Notes: generated from the sequence alone by a model not told the origin. A DNA stretch of 64,000 nucleotides from Planctomycetota bacterium (GCA_020848275.1 JADLAK010000037.1:1-64000), one strand, 5' to 3'; shown: positions 9,312 to 17,508, numbered from the stretch's first letter. Translations and numbers: made by a program.

Positions 9312-10334
9312 TTACTTCAGCGCCAAATTCCAGCCGATCAGGCCGCAAAGCCCGAAGCCGACGGCATTTAGAGCGCCGTGGCTGGCCAGCATCGTGGGGA
9401 TGTCGAGAATCGGCCGCTCGAACACCGGGTTGAGTCCGAACATCGCGGCAAGCGCCATGCCCGCCGTCAGTGACAGGCTTGAGATCACGATCAGCGCGCG
9501 CGCCAACCCGCGCACGCCGCGCAGTGCTGACATCTGGCGCATGGCAACGGCAAGCCCCGCGTGCGCCATGATCAGCGCCGTCGCGGTTTCCAGCCACGGC
9601 CAGCCGGTCAACTGCGTGCAGGTTATGCCCGCCGCCAGCCCCAGAACGCCGGCGACGATCGAGATAAGCACCAGCGGGTCGCGCTTGCGCGGCGCGGCTT
9701 TCATCGCGACGCTCGCGCACACCGGCAGCGCGAACGCCGCGTAATGAAAGTGCGTAGCCGTCAGCACAACGATCACGGCGCCGAAGTTCAGCGGTGCATA
9801 GCCCACACGCGCCATCGCCAGCCATCCGCCGCCGACCGCGATCATCAAAAGTGCGGCGGTCGCGGTTAAGTAGGCAGGGGTCTGGCTCCCCGAGCGAGAG
9901 TCGAGGGGTGCCTGACCCCCTTCTTGCCAATCTCGCCAACGGTCCCGCAGCCTTTCCAGTCCCGCCAGCGCGCAGCATAACGTTGAGAGCACCGACGGCA
10001 GCGCCGCAAGCAGCGCCAGCGGCCCCGGTGCAACCACAAACGAGAGCGGAAAGAACGCGGTCAGCGGATGTACGTAGACAAGCAGGCGCAATCCGAGCGG
10101 CCATTGCTTGCGCGGCGTGCTGTGCACGATCAGCCGCACGCCCAGCGGAAGCAGACCCATGGAGGCAAGCAGCAGCGCGCCCTCGGCGTAGCCGACCGCG
10201 ACCGCGATGGTTTCGTTCATCGACAGCGCGCGCAGCACGACCGTCGCGACAATCGCCGCCGGCAGGCCACACAGGGCGTACCGCCGCCAAATGTCGGGTT
10301 CGGGTGGCACCTGCGGCTGTTCGATGATGGTCAT
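9312..10334 (-). CDS. YndJ-like polytopic membrane protein
   Basis: A 340-residue integral membrane protein with about nine hydrophobic segments. The segment LNFGAVIVVLTATHFHYAAF and the C-terminal MLASHGALNAVGFGLCGLIGW match the conserved His-containing blocks of the YndJ family; function is unknown in the family. ATG 10334 is the first good start. A palindromic insert (9873-9920) lies in frame between two hydrophobic segments and encodes Gly/Gln/Pro/Ser-rich residues after LRDRWRDW. The 107-bp gap downstream to the next minus-strand gene shows no hairpin. The dispersed repeat cluster at 10.4 kb lies directly upstream. Confidence 0.75.
   Translation of the reverse strand: MTIIEQPQVPPEPDIWRRYALCGLPAAIVATVVLRALSMNETIAVAVGYAEGALLLASMGLLPLGVRLIVHSTPRKQWPLGLRLLVYVHPLTAFFPLSFVVAPGPLALLAALPSVLSTLCCALAGLERLRDRWRDWQEGGQAPLDSRSGSQTPAYLTATAALLMIAVGGGWLAMARVGYAPLNFGAVIVVLTATHFHYAAFALPVCASVAMKAAPRKRDPLVLISIVAGVLGLAAGITCTQLTGWPWLETATALIMAHAGLAVAMRQMSALRGVRGLARALIVISSLSLTAGMALAAMFGLNPVFERPILDIPTMLASHGALNAVGFGLCGLIGWNLALK
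9873..9920. repeat. In-frame palindrome inside the YndJ-like gene
   Basis: GGGGTCTGGCTCCCC (9877-9891) and GGGGTGCCTGACCCC (9905-9919) form an imperfect inverted repeat around a 13-nt loop. It lies in a predicted cytoplasmic or periplasmic loop of the membrane protein and preserves the frame. Confidence 0.7.
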
Positions 10335-10627
10335 GCTTTACCCGAAGGGCGACATATCGTTAGCCCAGACCATCAGGTCCAATGCTGCGGGATTAGTGCG
10401 ATCAGAGCCCGCTGCGTCAGCGGCGGGGCCACTATCACGGACGAGGAATCAAGGGTTCCGGCCCCGTCGCTTGCAAAGCGGCACTTTGCCGCGCGACATC
10501 TCGCTTCGCTCGACTTACGCGAACGGGCTCTGATTCTCGCGTCGGATTACGTTAATCCAGCAGCATTGGACCGTCAGGTCTGGGTTGCCGCGTTATTGAT
10601 TTCCGAGCCCCGTCAGGGGCGACACAG
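10335..10627. repeat. Dispersed palindromic repeat cluster, no gene
   Basis: This gap holds a 191-bp nested inverted repeat. The outer arms are CCAATGCTGCGGGATTA (10379-10395) and TAATCCAGCAGCATTGG (10553-10569). The inner arms are ATCAGAGCCCG (10401-10411) and CGGGCTCTGAT (10524-10534). Both arm types are shared with the 3.7 kb cluster, and the inner arms with the 22.0 kb copy. Between the inner arms lies GGCGGGGCC with further small hairpins (AAAGCGGCACTTTGCCGC). I see no open frame worth calling. Confidence 0.85.
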
Positions 10628-11188
10628 TCAGTCGAAGTCCTTGTAACGAGGGAAGGATGATCGCCAAGCGGGCTTCCCGAAGTCACTTGTTGCTCGAGCG
10701 ATGTTGGAAGGAAGCTCAGTCGAATTTGCGACACTAAAACCCTTTGCTGAAACGAAGACTTGAATAGCTCTTCCGAATGCCAATTTTGGCAGCAAGTCAT
10801 TGATTTGAACTGAATCCTGATCACAGGTAACGGTCAGTTCATGAGTGATTGTCTCGTTGCCACGAACGAAACCCAGCGTCACCTTGTGGATCGACTTTCC
10901 TCCGCTATTGACGTCGCTTACTTCGTACTCGTGGCCCTTTCCTTTGCCCTTGAAACTGGACCAGCCGTCATCGTTCATAGCCGTGAAGTCGACACCAACC
11001 AGTGTAAGCAACCGGTTTCCGTCCCAGAGTCCCACGAGATAAAGCTGGGACTTCCGGTCCTTCGAATGCATGAAGGCACTTGATCCACCCGATACCGGTC
11101 CGCCGGTTCCCCAATTGCATGAAGCGGCCAGCAGCATCGCGATAGATGCCAAGAGGAGTAACGTTCGTTTTGGCTGATGCATGGTCAT
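10628..11188 (-). CDS. Hypothetical lipoprotein
   Basis: A 186-residue protein starting MTMHQPKRTLLLLASIAMLL and continuing to a lipobox ending AASC at residue 24, so it is predicted to be lipidated and exported. The mature part has alternating strands (SQLYLVGLWDGNRLLTLVGV, KVTLGFVRGNETITHELTV) and no recognised domain. Its ATG at 11188 overlaps the stop of the CPBP protease gene by one base (TAATG), implying translational coupling; an alternative ATG is at 11182. It is the last gene of the run of small membrane genes that starts at 13355. Function unknown. Confidence 0.75.
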   Translation of the reverse strand: MTMHQPKRTLLLLASIAMLLAASCNWGTGGPVSGGSSAFMHSKDRKSQLYLVGLWDGNRLLTLVGVDFTAMNDDGWSSFKGKGKGHEYEVSDVNSGGKSIHKVTLGFVRGNETITHELTVTCDQDSVQINDLLPKLAFGRAIQVFVSAKGFSVANSTELPSNIARATSDFGKPAWRSSFPRYKDFD

Positions 11189-11802
11189 TACCCCAAAGGC
11201 AACGTCAGCATCACCGTTACGTCCCACGCCAGATGGCAGATCAGCGGCGGCCAGATGCTCTTGTAGCGCAGCAGCAGCCAGCTCCAGACCGCGCCGGCGC
11301 CAAACGCCGCGACCAGCAACAGCGGCGGGCCGAACGCCAGGTGAAAGAGCGTGAACGCGACCGCGCCCAACCCCACCGCAGGCCAGAAACCGAACTTCGC
11401 AAATCCCATCGTGACGCCGCCGCGCCAGACGATCTCTTCGCCGAAAATCACCCAGATAAGCAGCGGCCACATCTGCCACGCGGGCACGAGTGACTTCCAC
11501 GCCATCAGGCCCGCGATCTGCGCCGAGAGCTCGGGCGACCATGCGCGGATGCCGTAAACGACGGCGAACGTCGCCGCAAGCATGACGATGGTTGCAGTCA
11601 CCCCCGCAACCGCATGCTTTGTGTTCCACGCGAACAGCGCGCGCCAACCCGGCTTGCAAAGAACAACTGCGAGCGGGATCAGCACGACGTAGGCCAGCGC
11701 CATCCGGTGCCATATGTTCAGCCCCGTCGCGATCAACGCGAACTGCAACGCCACTCCAACAGCGGTTAGCAATGCAGCGATTGTCGGAGCCTGTCTCGTC
11801 AT
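11188..11802 (-). CDS. CPBP-family intramembrane glutamic/metallo-type protease
   Basis: A 204-residue membrane protein with about six hydrophobic segments. The family motifs are intact: EE-x3-R as FGEEIVWRG, F-x3-H as FTLFHLAFG, and HxxWD near the C-terminus (CHLAWDVTV). CPBP (CAAX-like, Abi) proteases cleave within or next to membranes and act in bacteriocin self-immunity, prenyl-protein processing or C-terminal sorting (family knowledge). The substrate is unknown; the neighbours are small membrane proteins and a lipoprotein. The start ATG 11802 gives a hydrophobic first helix after MTRQAPT. It lies 12 bp downstream of the previous gene and overlaps the next by one base. Confidence 0.88.
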   Translation of the reverse strand: MTRQAPTIAALLTAVGVALQFALIATGLNIWHRMALAYVVLIPLAVVLCKPGWRALFAWNTKHAVAGVTATIVMLAATFAVVYGIRAWSPELSAQIAGLMAWKSLVPAWQMWPLLIWVIFGEEIVWRGGVTMGFAKFGFWPAVGLGAVAFTLFHLAFGPPLLLVAAFGAGAVWSWLLLRYKSIWPPLICHLAWDVTVMLTLPLG

Positions 11803-11814
11803 TGGCAGAATGGT

Positions 11815-12285
11815 TTAGCTGGTTGTTCGCGGGACTAACAGGCCGCCGAGGCCGCCGCAGAACATGCAGGGCACCGCCCAGGCAAGTGCAAACATGAAGC
11901 CCAACGGCCCGGCGGCAACCAGCCCGGCTATCAGAACTCCGAAGCCCGCGTAGGCGCCTCCCAAGGCGAACCGGGCGGCGCGCCCGCCATGCGATTTGTC
12001 GACAGCGAGCATCGTACACACCCAGCCGCCAACAATGGATGCGACCAGCATTGCATAGGCGAGCGCCTCGATAGTTGGAAACGCGGTGTAAGGGTCCATC
12101 GAACTGCGGGTCGCCGAGGCGGTAATCGCTGACGCGACAATCATTAGTCCTGGTGCCACGACTGCGGCGATCAATCGTTTCAAACAGAGGTCAGATTCGA
12201 ATTGCACTTGCAGGAATTGATCTTCGCTCGGTGCGGGTTCGCCGATTTTTGGCCAGTGCGCAATCGGTTTTTGGGGCGCGGTCAT
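11815..12285 (-). CDS. Small membrane protein with N-terminal HWPKIGEP motif
   Basis: A 156-residue protein with a polar N-terminus (MTAPQKPIAHWPKIGEPAPS) and four hydrophobic segments rich in Ala and Gly. The motif IAHWPKIGEP also appears at the N-terminus of the next gene upstream (12316-12549), although the rest of the two proteins differ. The motif may be a cytoplasmic anchor or recognition tag shared by the set (inference). No known family is recognised. It is part of the 13355-10628 gene run, 30 bp after the preceding gene. Confidence 0.7.
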   Translation of the reverse strand: MTAPQKPIAHWPKIGEPAPSEDQFLQVQFESDLCLKRLIAAVVAPGLMIVASAITASATRSSMDPYTAFPTIEALAYAMLVASIVGGWVCTMLAVDKSHGGRAARFALGGAYAGFGVLIAGLVAAGPLGFMFALAWAVPCMFCGGLGGLLVPRTTS

Positions 12286-12315
12286 GGTGCAGGCCTCAAG
12301 TCATCTTGGTCGTAG

Positions 12316-12549
12316 TCAATGCCCAAAAGCCGTAATCAATGCCCAGTAATAGACAGCCCAAAGAATCGTGGAGGCGATTAGCAGTGTGAATAGCAACCAC
12401 AGTAGTACTCGCTGTGGCCAATAAGTCTTTTGCTCGTAGAGAAAGCCCGGCAAAGGCCGTTCGAGGGGAGGGTTCAAAGTCCGTTCCTCTGTTTGTAGTG
12501 CGACGGGTTCGCCGATCTTTGGCCAGTGGGCTATCGATTTGTCGATCAT
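12316..12549 (-). CDS. Small membrane protein with HWPKIGEP motif and C-terminal helix pair
   Basis: A 77-residue protein beginning MIDKSIAHWPKIGEP, then a polar linker, then one long or two short hydrophobic helices (RVLLWLLFTLLIASTILW). Start ATG 12549 overlaps the preceding stop (ATGA), which excludes the longer upstream reading of the same frame; that extension is Arg-rich and is antisense-like sequence of the neighbour. It shares IAHWPKIGEP with the next gene in the run. Function unknown. Confidence 0.68.
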   Translation of the reverse strand: MIDKSIAHWPKIGEPVALQTEERTLNPPLERPLPGFLYEQKTYWPQRVLLWLLFTLLIASTILWAVYYWALITAFGH

Positions 12550-13355
12550 GGCGCTGGCTCCGGTAGAACGGCCAGTACTCCGCCCGTGGCGCCCAGAATT
12601 CCGCACGGGATGCCGCAAACAGCGCCGACGAACGCGCCTGGAAAGCCTCCGAGTACCAGTCCAAAAATGGCCGCGCCGACAAACGTGTAAAGCGCGCCGG
12701 TCGCAAAACAGCCCGACGCGGGCACATCTCGCCGCCCGTGAACGAAACGTGCGCATACCGCGCCGCAAACCAGCGACATCAGCAGCGTGACCAGCGTGAG
12801 CCTGCCGCCGATGTCGCCATTAGGTGAGATTGACAGCGCGATCCACCACGCAAGCCCCATCAGCAGAGGCGAAATCAGAAACCCCAGCAGCAGACGCCAG
12901 AGGGGTGTAGCAAGTTGCGGCGTTTTGATTGCGGCGACCGCGGGCCGTTGGGTGGTCACGGCGGGCCATTCGCCGCTGTCTTCGACGGTGTCGCGAGGCG
13001 TGTAACTGTAGGGGGCATAGGCGGGGAGAATCTGGCCGCGCCCGGGACCCGCCGGTGGGCTGGGGGGCAAAAAACACCGGCGGGACACTTCCGGGCGCGG
13101 CGTCGGGACCGACACGCCTGATGGCGCATCGGGTCCCGTGCTCCCCTGCGAGCCGCGCACGCGGCTCAACGGCAGGGGTCCGGTAGGTTGAGGTGTGGAT
13201 AAAAGCTTGTGGCGAGGCTGAGCCTCGCCACTGCTGGGGTTTGCCGCTTCGCAACGCTCCCTTTCGGTCGCCCCCAGCCACGGCTGCGCCGGGCGGACGT
13301 GCTCGTCCAGCGGGCGGCCGGCGAGGGCGATCAGGTTGTTGTGGTTGTTTTGCAT
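12546..13355 (-). CDS. Membrane protein with repeat-expanded N-terminal half
   Basis: A 269-residue protein. The C-terminal half has about four hydrophobic helices rich in Gly (FVGAAIFGLVLGGFPGAFVG). The N-terminal ~150 residues are low complexity, Pro/Ser/Gly/Arg-rich, and are encoded largely by GC palindromes such as GGCGAGGCTGAGCCTCGCC (around 13212) and the palindromes near 13150-13180, so this half looks enlarged by repeat insertion. It is the first gene after the palindromic operator at 13395 and overlaps the next gene by 4 bp. No family recognised. The true start could be further in, but no better start with a ribosome site was seen. Confidence 0.6.
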   Translation of the reverse strand: MQNNHNNLIALAGRPLDEHVRPAQPWLGATERERCEAANPSSGEAQPRHKLLSTPQPTGPLPLSRVRGSQGSTGPDAPSGVSVPTPRPEVSRRCFLPPSPPAGPGRGQILPAYAPYSYTPRDTVEDSGEWPAVTTQRPAVAAIKTPQLATPLWRLLLGFLISPLLMGLAWWIALSISPNGDIGGRLTLVTLLMSLVCGAVCARFVHGRRDVPASGCFATGALYTFVGAAIFGLVLGGFPGAFVGAVCGIPCGILGATGGVLAVLPEPAP

Positions 13356-13394
13356 GACCCACCTCGGTATCGGTACTATCTGTTAAATCAGTTG

Positions 13395-13412
13395 TGTCAG
13401 TTTTTTCTGACA
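13395..13412. promoter_or_regulatory. 18-bp palindromic operator upstream of the membrane-protein run
   Basis: TGTCAGTTTTTTCTGACA, with arms TGTCAG/CTGACA, lies 40 bp upstream of ATG 13355. It matches the palindrome at 14061-14078 beside the regulator gene. Both sites flank the regulator, which suggests that it controls itself and the membrane-protein run (inference). Confidence 0.65.
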
Positions 13413-13437
13413 TATATTAGCAAAATAAAAAGCGCGG

Positions 13438-14043
13438 TCATTTCCGCGCGAGGTCCTTTCGTTTGGGCACGAACTTCGCCGCAAGGCGAAAGAACTTGCC
13501 GATGGTGCCCGAGCCCATGCTCAAGAACGCGTCGATCAAATCCGCGAATTCGTCGACGTACTTGGTGAAATTCTCGACCTTGGCCTGCGTGATCGCCAGC
13601 TTGCGGCCTTCGGCGCTGTCTTTGTGTTCCTTGGCGGCCTGGCGCGCGAAATCCTTCACTTCATGCAGATTTTCGCGCACGGGTTCGACCTCGCGGCGGC
13701 GGCGCTCGCGGATGCAGGTGTGGAACCAGGTCCAGGGATCTTGCTCGGCCTCATAGAGGATTTTGCGCTCGCCTGACTGGTGCACGCGTTTGATCACGCC
13801 CCAGGCCAGCAGGTCGCGCACGCTGGTCGAAACGTTGCCGTGGCTGATCTGCAGCCGCGTCGCGACTTCTTCCATCGAGAGCGGGTCGGGCGCCAGAAAC
13901 AGCAGCGCGTGGATGCGGCCCATCGAGCGGTTGACGCCCCAGAGCGCCGAAATGTCGCCCCAGTTCTCGATGAAGCGGTCCTCGACCTCGTGCAAGGTGT
14001 CCTGCGAGTTCTTTTTGGCGGTCATGGCGGCTTCGGGCGGCAT
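13438..14043 (-). CDS. GbsR/MarR-family winged-helix transcriptional regulator
   Basis: A 201-residue DNA-binding protein. After a short polar leader it has RFIENWGDISALWGVNRSMG, then IHALLFLAPDPLSMEEVATR, the pattern of GbsR-type regulators, and a wing helix LQISHGNVSTSVRDL. The C-terminal half is helical and charged, fitting a dimerisation region. GbsR proteins respond to choline or other small ligands in Bacillus; the ligand here is unknown. I chose ATG 14043 because the 18-bp palindrome at 14061-14078 covers the alternative ATG at 14079; ATG 14025 is a third option. The gene stands upstream of, and in the same direction as, the membrane-protein run. Confidence 0.85.
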   Translation of the reverse strand: MPPEAAMTAKKNSQDTLHEVEDRFIENWGDISALWGVNRSMGRIHALLFLAPDPLSMEEVATRLQISHGNVSTSVRDLLAWGVIKRVHQSGERKILYEAEQDPWTWFHTCIRERRRREVEPVRENLHEVKDFARQAAKEHKDSAEGRKLAITQAKVENFTKYVDEFADLIDAFLSMGSGTIGKFFRLAAKFVPKRKDLARK

Positions 14044-14060
14044 CGAAGAACTTTCAGTAG

Positions 14061-14078
14061 TGTCAGTCTTTACTGACA
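14061..14078. promoter_or_regulatory. 18-bp palindromic operator at the regulator's own start
   Basis: TGTCAGTCTTTACTGACA overlaps one possible start codon of the GbsR-like gene and lies 18 bp before the preferred one. It has the same arms and spacing as the site at 13395-13412, suggesting autoregulation. Confidence 0.65.
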
Positions 14079-14111
14079 TTACCGCATGAAACGGCCGCAG
14101 TCAAACCGAAA

Positions 14112-14201
14112 GGTTGTCGGTAGTCAGTTACAACCGGCAGAAGTGCCGGGATCGTCGACAACCTATAACCGGCAACAGACTACTGACAACCGACAACCGG
14201 C
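14112..14201. repeat. Heptad-period intergenic palindrome
   Basis: The left arm is GGTTGTC-GGTAGTC-AGTTACA and the right arm ends ACTGACAACCGACAACC, its approximate reverse complement. The right arm provides the -35 element of the kinase promoter. The period of 7 bp is shared with elements at 4809, 31515 and 43283. Confidence 0.75.
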
Positions 14202-14212
14202 CCCGCTACAAT
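14183..14212 (+). promoter_or_regulatory. Sigma70-type promoter of the kinase-TPR gene, probably leaderless
   Basis: CTGACA (14183-14188), an 18-bp spacer and TACAAT (14207-14212) form a good promoter. ATG follows after exactly 7 nt, so transcription would begin at or next to the start codon. No Shine-Dalgarno is present. Confidence 0.6.
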
Positions 14213-14219
14213 CCCGGCC

Positions 14220-15920
14220 ATGCCAGGCGTCGACGCCAACGATCTTTCCGGGACCACCATCGGTCAGTGTGCGCTCATTGAGCGCATCGGCCGCGGCGGC
14301 ATGGGCCACGTCTACAAGGCCCGGCACAAGGGGTTGGATAAGGACGTCGCGGTGAAGGTGCTGCCGCGCGAACTCTGCGGCAACGCGGTGCTGCGCGAGC
14401 GGTTCCTCAATGAAGCGCGCCTTGCAGGCAAACTCGAACACCCCAACATCACGCCGGTTTTCGCCGTCGATGAAGAAGACGGCCAGCCCTACATCGTAAT
14501 GCAGCTCGTGGACGGCGTGCCCGTCAGCCGCCTGCTTTCGCGCCAGGGCGTCGACCCGCTGCTCGCGGTCAAGATTTGCGGCCAGGTCGCGCGCGGGCTT
14601 GCCTTTGCGCACCGCCACGGCGTCGTGCATCGCGATATTAAACCCGACAACCTGCTCATCCTCACCAACGGCCGCGTGAAGATAACCGACTTCGGCGTCG
14701 CCGCGGTGCTGGGCACGATCCTCTCCGGCGGCCACTCCGGCAGCCCGCCTTACATGAGCCCCGAGCAATGCCGCGGCGAGCAAGTCGACGGTCGCAGCGA
14801 CATGTACAGCCTGGGCGTGACGCTTTATCTGCTGCTCACCGGCCGCCGTCCGTTTTTAGGCGAGACGCCGCAGGCGCTGATCCTGATGCACCAGCAGGAC
14901 GAGTACCCGTCGCTGTCGAGCCTGAGGCCGGGCCTGCCCGCGGAACTCGAGCGCATCGTCAACCGCATGCTGGCGAAATCGCCGGACAGCCGCTACCAGA
15001 ACGCCGATGAACTGGCCGAAGACCTTGAATCGGTCGGCGAAATGATCCGCACCGCGCGCCGCCGCACCGTCAGCGTGCCGCGAGAAAACAACACGGCGGA
15101 AAGCGGCATCTTCCACATGGCGCGGCAGGCCGAGGAATTCGCGACCGAAGAAATGAGCCGCCAGGAAACGATCGAGCTTGCGATCCTGTCGATCACGACG
15201 CAGGCGGACATGTCGGTGAACGACGCGCAGAAGGCGCTGAAACTTGCCAAGCACGAGGAAGCTCTCAAGCAGGTCGAGAAGGCGATCAAGCTTAAGCCCA
15301 AGGACCCGCGAAGCTGGCTGCTGCGCGGGCACATCAACCGCAAGCTGCGCAAGCTCAAGGACGCGCTTGAGGACTACAAGCAGGCCGTGAAGATCGCGCC
15401 CGACGACCCGCGCGCGCGGAGCTTCCTGGGCAGCCTGCAGCGCATGATGGGCGATTTGACCGGCGCCAAGGACAACCTGATGTACGCGCTGAAGCTCGAC
15501 GCCGCCAACGTCGAGGCGCGCATCAGCCTCGGCAAAATTTACGAGAAGGGCAAGGCGGTGAAGGCCGCGCGGCGCGAATACGAGAAGGCGATTGAGCTGG
15601 TGCCCGCCGACGAGCGCGGCTACGTGGCGCTGGGCGTGCTGTTAAAGGACAACAAGGAAGTGCCGGCGGCGCGCAAGCTGTTTGAAAAGGCGCTGACGAT
15701 CAACCCGAGCTTCAGCGAGACGCTGTATTGGCTGGCGGTGCTGACGACGCCCGACGACCCGGATGCGGGCCAGGGTTTCCTTGAGCGCGCGGTGAAAAAC
15801 GGTTTCCGCGACCGCAAACGCCTGCAGGAAAACCCCGCGTTTGCGAAGCTGCAGACCCGCGCGAGCTTCCAGAACCTGCTGAAGGTGTTCGGCGCGCAAA
15901 CCAACGCCGACGCCAAATAG
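14220..15920 (+). CDS. Serine/threonine protein kinase with C-terminal TPR repeats
   Basis: A 566-residue Hanks-type kinase. The glycine loop IGRGGMGHVYKA, VAVK lysine, HRDIKPDN catalytic loop, DFG and SPPYMSPEQ activation segment are all intact in residues about 15-275. A linker of ~60 residues is followed by about five TPR units (about 335-540; for example ALKQVEKAIKLKPKDPRSW). No transmembrane helix is visible, so it is probably cytoplasmic, unlike PASTA-type kinases. TPRs usually bind partner proteins (family knowledge). The start is fixed by the promoter 7 nt upstream and by the absence of an earlier plausible ATG. A tRNA gene follows in the opposite direction, starting 5 bp after the stop. 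Confidence 0.95.
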   Translation: MPGVDANDLSGTTIGQCALIERIGRGGMGHVYKARHKGLDKDVAVKVLPRELCGNAVLRERFLNEARLAGKLEHPNITPVFAVDEEDGQPYIVMQLVDGVPVSRLLSRQGVDPLLAVKICGQVARGLAFAHRHGVVHRDIKPDNLLILTNGRVKITDFGVAAVLGTILSGGHSGSPPYMSPEQCRGEQVDGRSDMYSLGVTLYLLLTGRRPFLGETPQALILMHQQDEYPSLSSLRPGLPAELERIVNRMLAKSPDSRYQNADELAEDLESVGEMIRTARRRTVSVPRENNTAESGIFHMARQAEEFATEEMSRQETIELAILSITTQADMSVNDAQKALKLAKHEEALKQVEKAIKLKPKDPRSWLLRGHINRKLRKLKDALEDYKQAVKIAPDDPRARSFLGSLQRMMGDLTGAKDNLMYALKLDAANVEARISLGKIYEKGKAVKAARREYEKAIELVPADERGYVALGVLLKDNKEVPAARKLFEKALTINPSFSETLYWLAVLTTPDDPDAGQGFLERAVKNGFRDRKRLQENPAFAKLQTRASFQNLLKVFGAQTNADAK

Positions 15921-15925
15921 AAAAG

Positions 15926-16002
<77 letters not shown>

Positions 16003-16102
16003 GTGTCGCGACACGAGCCGAAGTCTACCAGACCACCGCAAATACAGGCAACGCCGATGGCGGCGTGACAGTCGGCGTTCATCTGTTGTGATCGGCGGTC
16101 AG

Positions 16103-17080
16103 TTACCGAATTCCCGCAATTGGCCAGATGACGCCGCGCAGGAACGGCTCGTGGAACAACAGCGGTGCGGGAATCAGCAGCCAGCCAAAGGTCCAGATGC
16201 GGCCAAGGGTCGGTTTTGCCTGAATCGCATGACCTTTGCGCTCCAGTTGCTTTTCGATCAGCACCAGCGCGCCGTGCAGCGCAAAGAAGAGCAGCGGCAG
16301 ACCAAAACCCGCGCGCACCGGCAGGCTGATCGCGAGTTCATGCAGCAACCCCGATAGCAGAAAGCCCGCGAAAGCCGCGCCGCCTGGGCCGACGCGATTG
16401 GCGAATGGTCGATAGACCGAGAGCTGGACCATTTCGCTGAACGCGAGGTTCCAGCGCCGCGCCCAGAATTCGCTGAGGCTGCGCGACGCCCACGGCGCGC
16501 GAAACAGCGGTTTGACGTTGGTGAAACCAGCAGCCTGCCAACCACCCGCAAGCAAGCTGAATAGACCAAAGTGCAGGATGAAGCTCAGGCCGAACATCAG
16601 TGTGAAAGTCGGCGGCCACTTCTCGCCGGTCATACGCCAGAGCGGATACGAACCCACCACCAGCGCGAACCCCGCCCCGATGAAAATCAATCCGCGCGAA
16701 ATGTATCCCTTGGCGGCCTGGATGTCGGGCTGTTCGCGTATTGCAAAAATCCACGGTCGCATGCCTGCCCAGCTCGCGAACATCAGCCAACGCACGGGCG
16801 GCAGCGGCGTTTCGCCGCCCACGCGCGCCTCGACGCCGACAATCGCCTTCATGGAGCACAACAGCACACTGCAGATCGCCAGCATGCGGATGCCGTCGGG
16901 CTCGCGAAGCGTAAGCCAGTGCGCGCCGTAGGGTGCCGCAACGGCGACCGCCCATGACGCCAGCCGCGTCAGCACGCCGGGCTTTGCCCGTTGCAGCAAA
17001 AATCCGGCGGCAATCGCGCCTGCGCCGCAAGCGGCGCAGGCGATCAGCGCGCCGAAGTTCTGGACGCCGTAGCCGGTCAT
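16103..17080 (-). CDS. MBOAT/wax-synthase-like membrane O-acyltransferase
   Basis: A 325-residue protein with eight or more hydrophobic segments. SLSEFWARRWNLAFSEMVQL and the His-containing SGLLHELAISLPVRAGFGLP resemble the wax synthase branch of the MBOAT superfamily, which moves acyl groups from acyl-CoA to alcohols in membranes. The putative catalytic His is in LLHELA. Its ATG 17080 overlaps the stop of a small membrane protein gene (ATGA), implying a functional pair. The substrate is unknown; wax esters or lipid modification are possible. The tRNA-Arg lies downstream on the same strand. Confidence 0.82.
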   Translation of the reverse strand: MTGYGVQNFGALIACAACGAGAIAAGFLLQRAKPGVLTRLASWAVAVAAPYGAHWLTLREPDGIRMLAICSVLLCSMKAIVGVEARVGGETPLPPVRWLMFASWAGMRPWIFAIREQPDIQAAKGYISRGLIFIGAGFALVVGSYPLWRMTGEKWPPTFTLMFGLSFILHFGLFSLLAGGWQAAGFTNVKPLFRAPWASRSLSEFWARRWNLAFSEMVQLSVYRPFANRVGPGGAAFAGFLLSGLLHELAISLPVRAGFGLPLLFFALHGALVLIEKQLERKGHAIQAKPTLGRIWTFGWLLIPAPLLFHEPFLRGVIWPIAGIR

Positions 17081-17508
17081 GGCCGCCCGCCGAGGTTGAA
17101 CCAGCAGGCCAGCCCGAACGCAGCAGTGAAAAACACGAAACCAAGCACGATCGCGACTTCAGCGAACACGAAGAACGGACCCTGCGGCGCGGCCTTGCGC
17201 TCGTAGTAGGTGAACTGGATGACGATGCGCGCGCCCCACCACAGTGCGATAAACGCGCTGACGGCCGCCGCAAGCCCGCTGCCGTCGGTCAGCCATTGTG
17301 GCGCGAAGCAGGCGAGCGCGCCGAAGCTGGCGTTGGTGACGAAGATGTAACTGGCGTAGGTCCAGAAAATTTCGCGCGTGAGCGGGCCGAGCTTGGCGGT
17401 CTCGGCCTTCCAGTTCAACAGGCGTGGCAAAATCAGGCACGCGACCACGAGTGCGAAGTGGCCGATACCGGCGATGCGCAGTAACAATTGGATTGTCTCG
17501 GCGGTCAT
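17077..17508 (-). CDS. Four-helix membrane protein paired with the MBOAT acyltransferase
   Basis: A 143-residue protein with four hydrophobic helices. The sequence EIFWTYASYIFVTNASFGAL and the aromatic IVIQFTYYERK are probably conserved in its family, which I cannot name. It overlaps the acyltransferase start by 4 bp, so the two are very likely coexpressed and may form one enzyme complex (inference). The 56-bp gap upstream to the LRR gene shows nothing except a short GTTGAC/GTCAAC palindrome at the LRR stop. Confidence 0.7.
   Translation of the reverse strand: MTAETIQLLLRIAGIGHFALVVACLILPRLLNWKAETAKLGPLTREIFWTYASYIFVTNASFGALACFAPQWLTDGSGLAAAVSAFIALWWGARIVIQFTYYERKAAPQGPFFVFAEVAIVLGFVFFTAAFGLACWFNLGGRP

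Noticed and set aside
10628-12019. Single 463-residue protein reading through the CPBP region
   Set aside because: It would replace the CPBP motifs and a lipoprotein with an Arg-rich sequence; the two separate genes fit better and overlap by TAATG.
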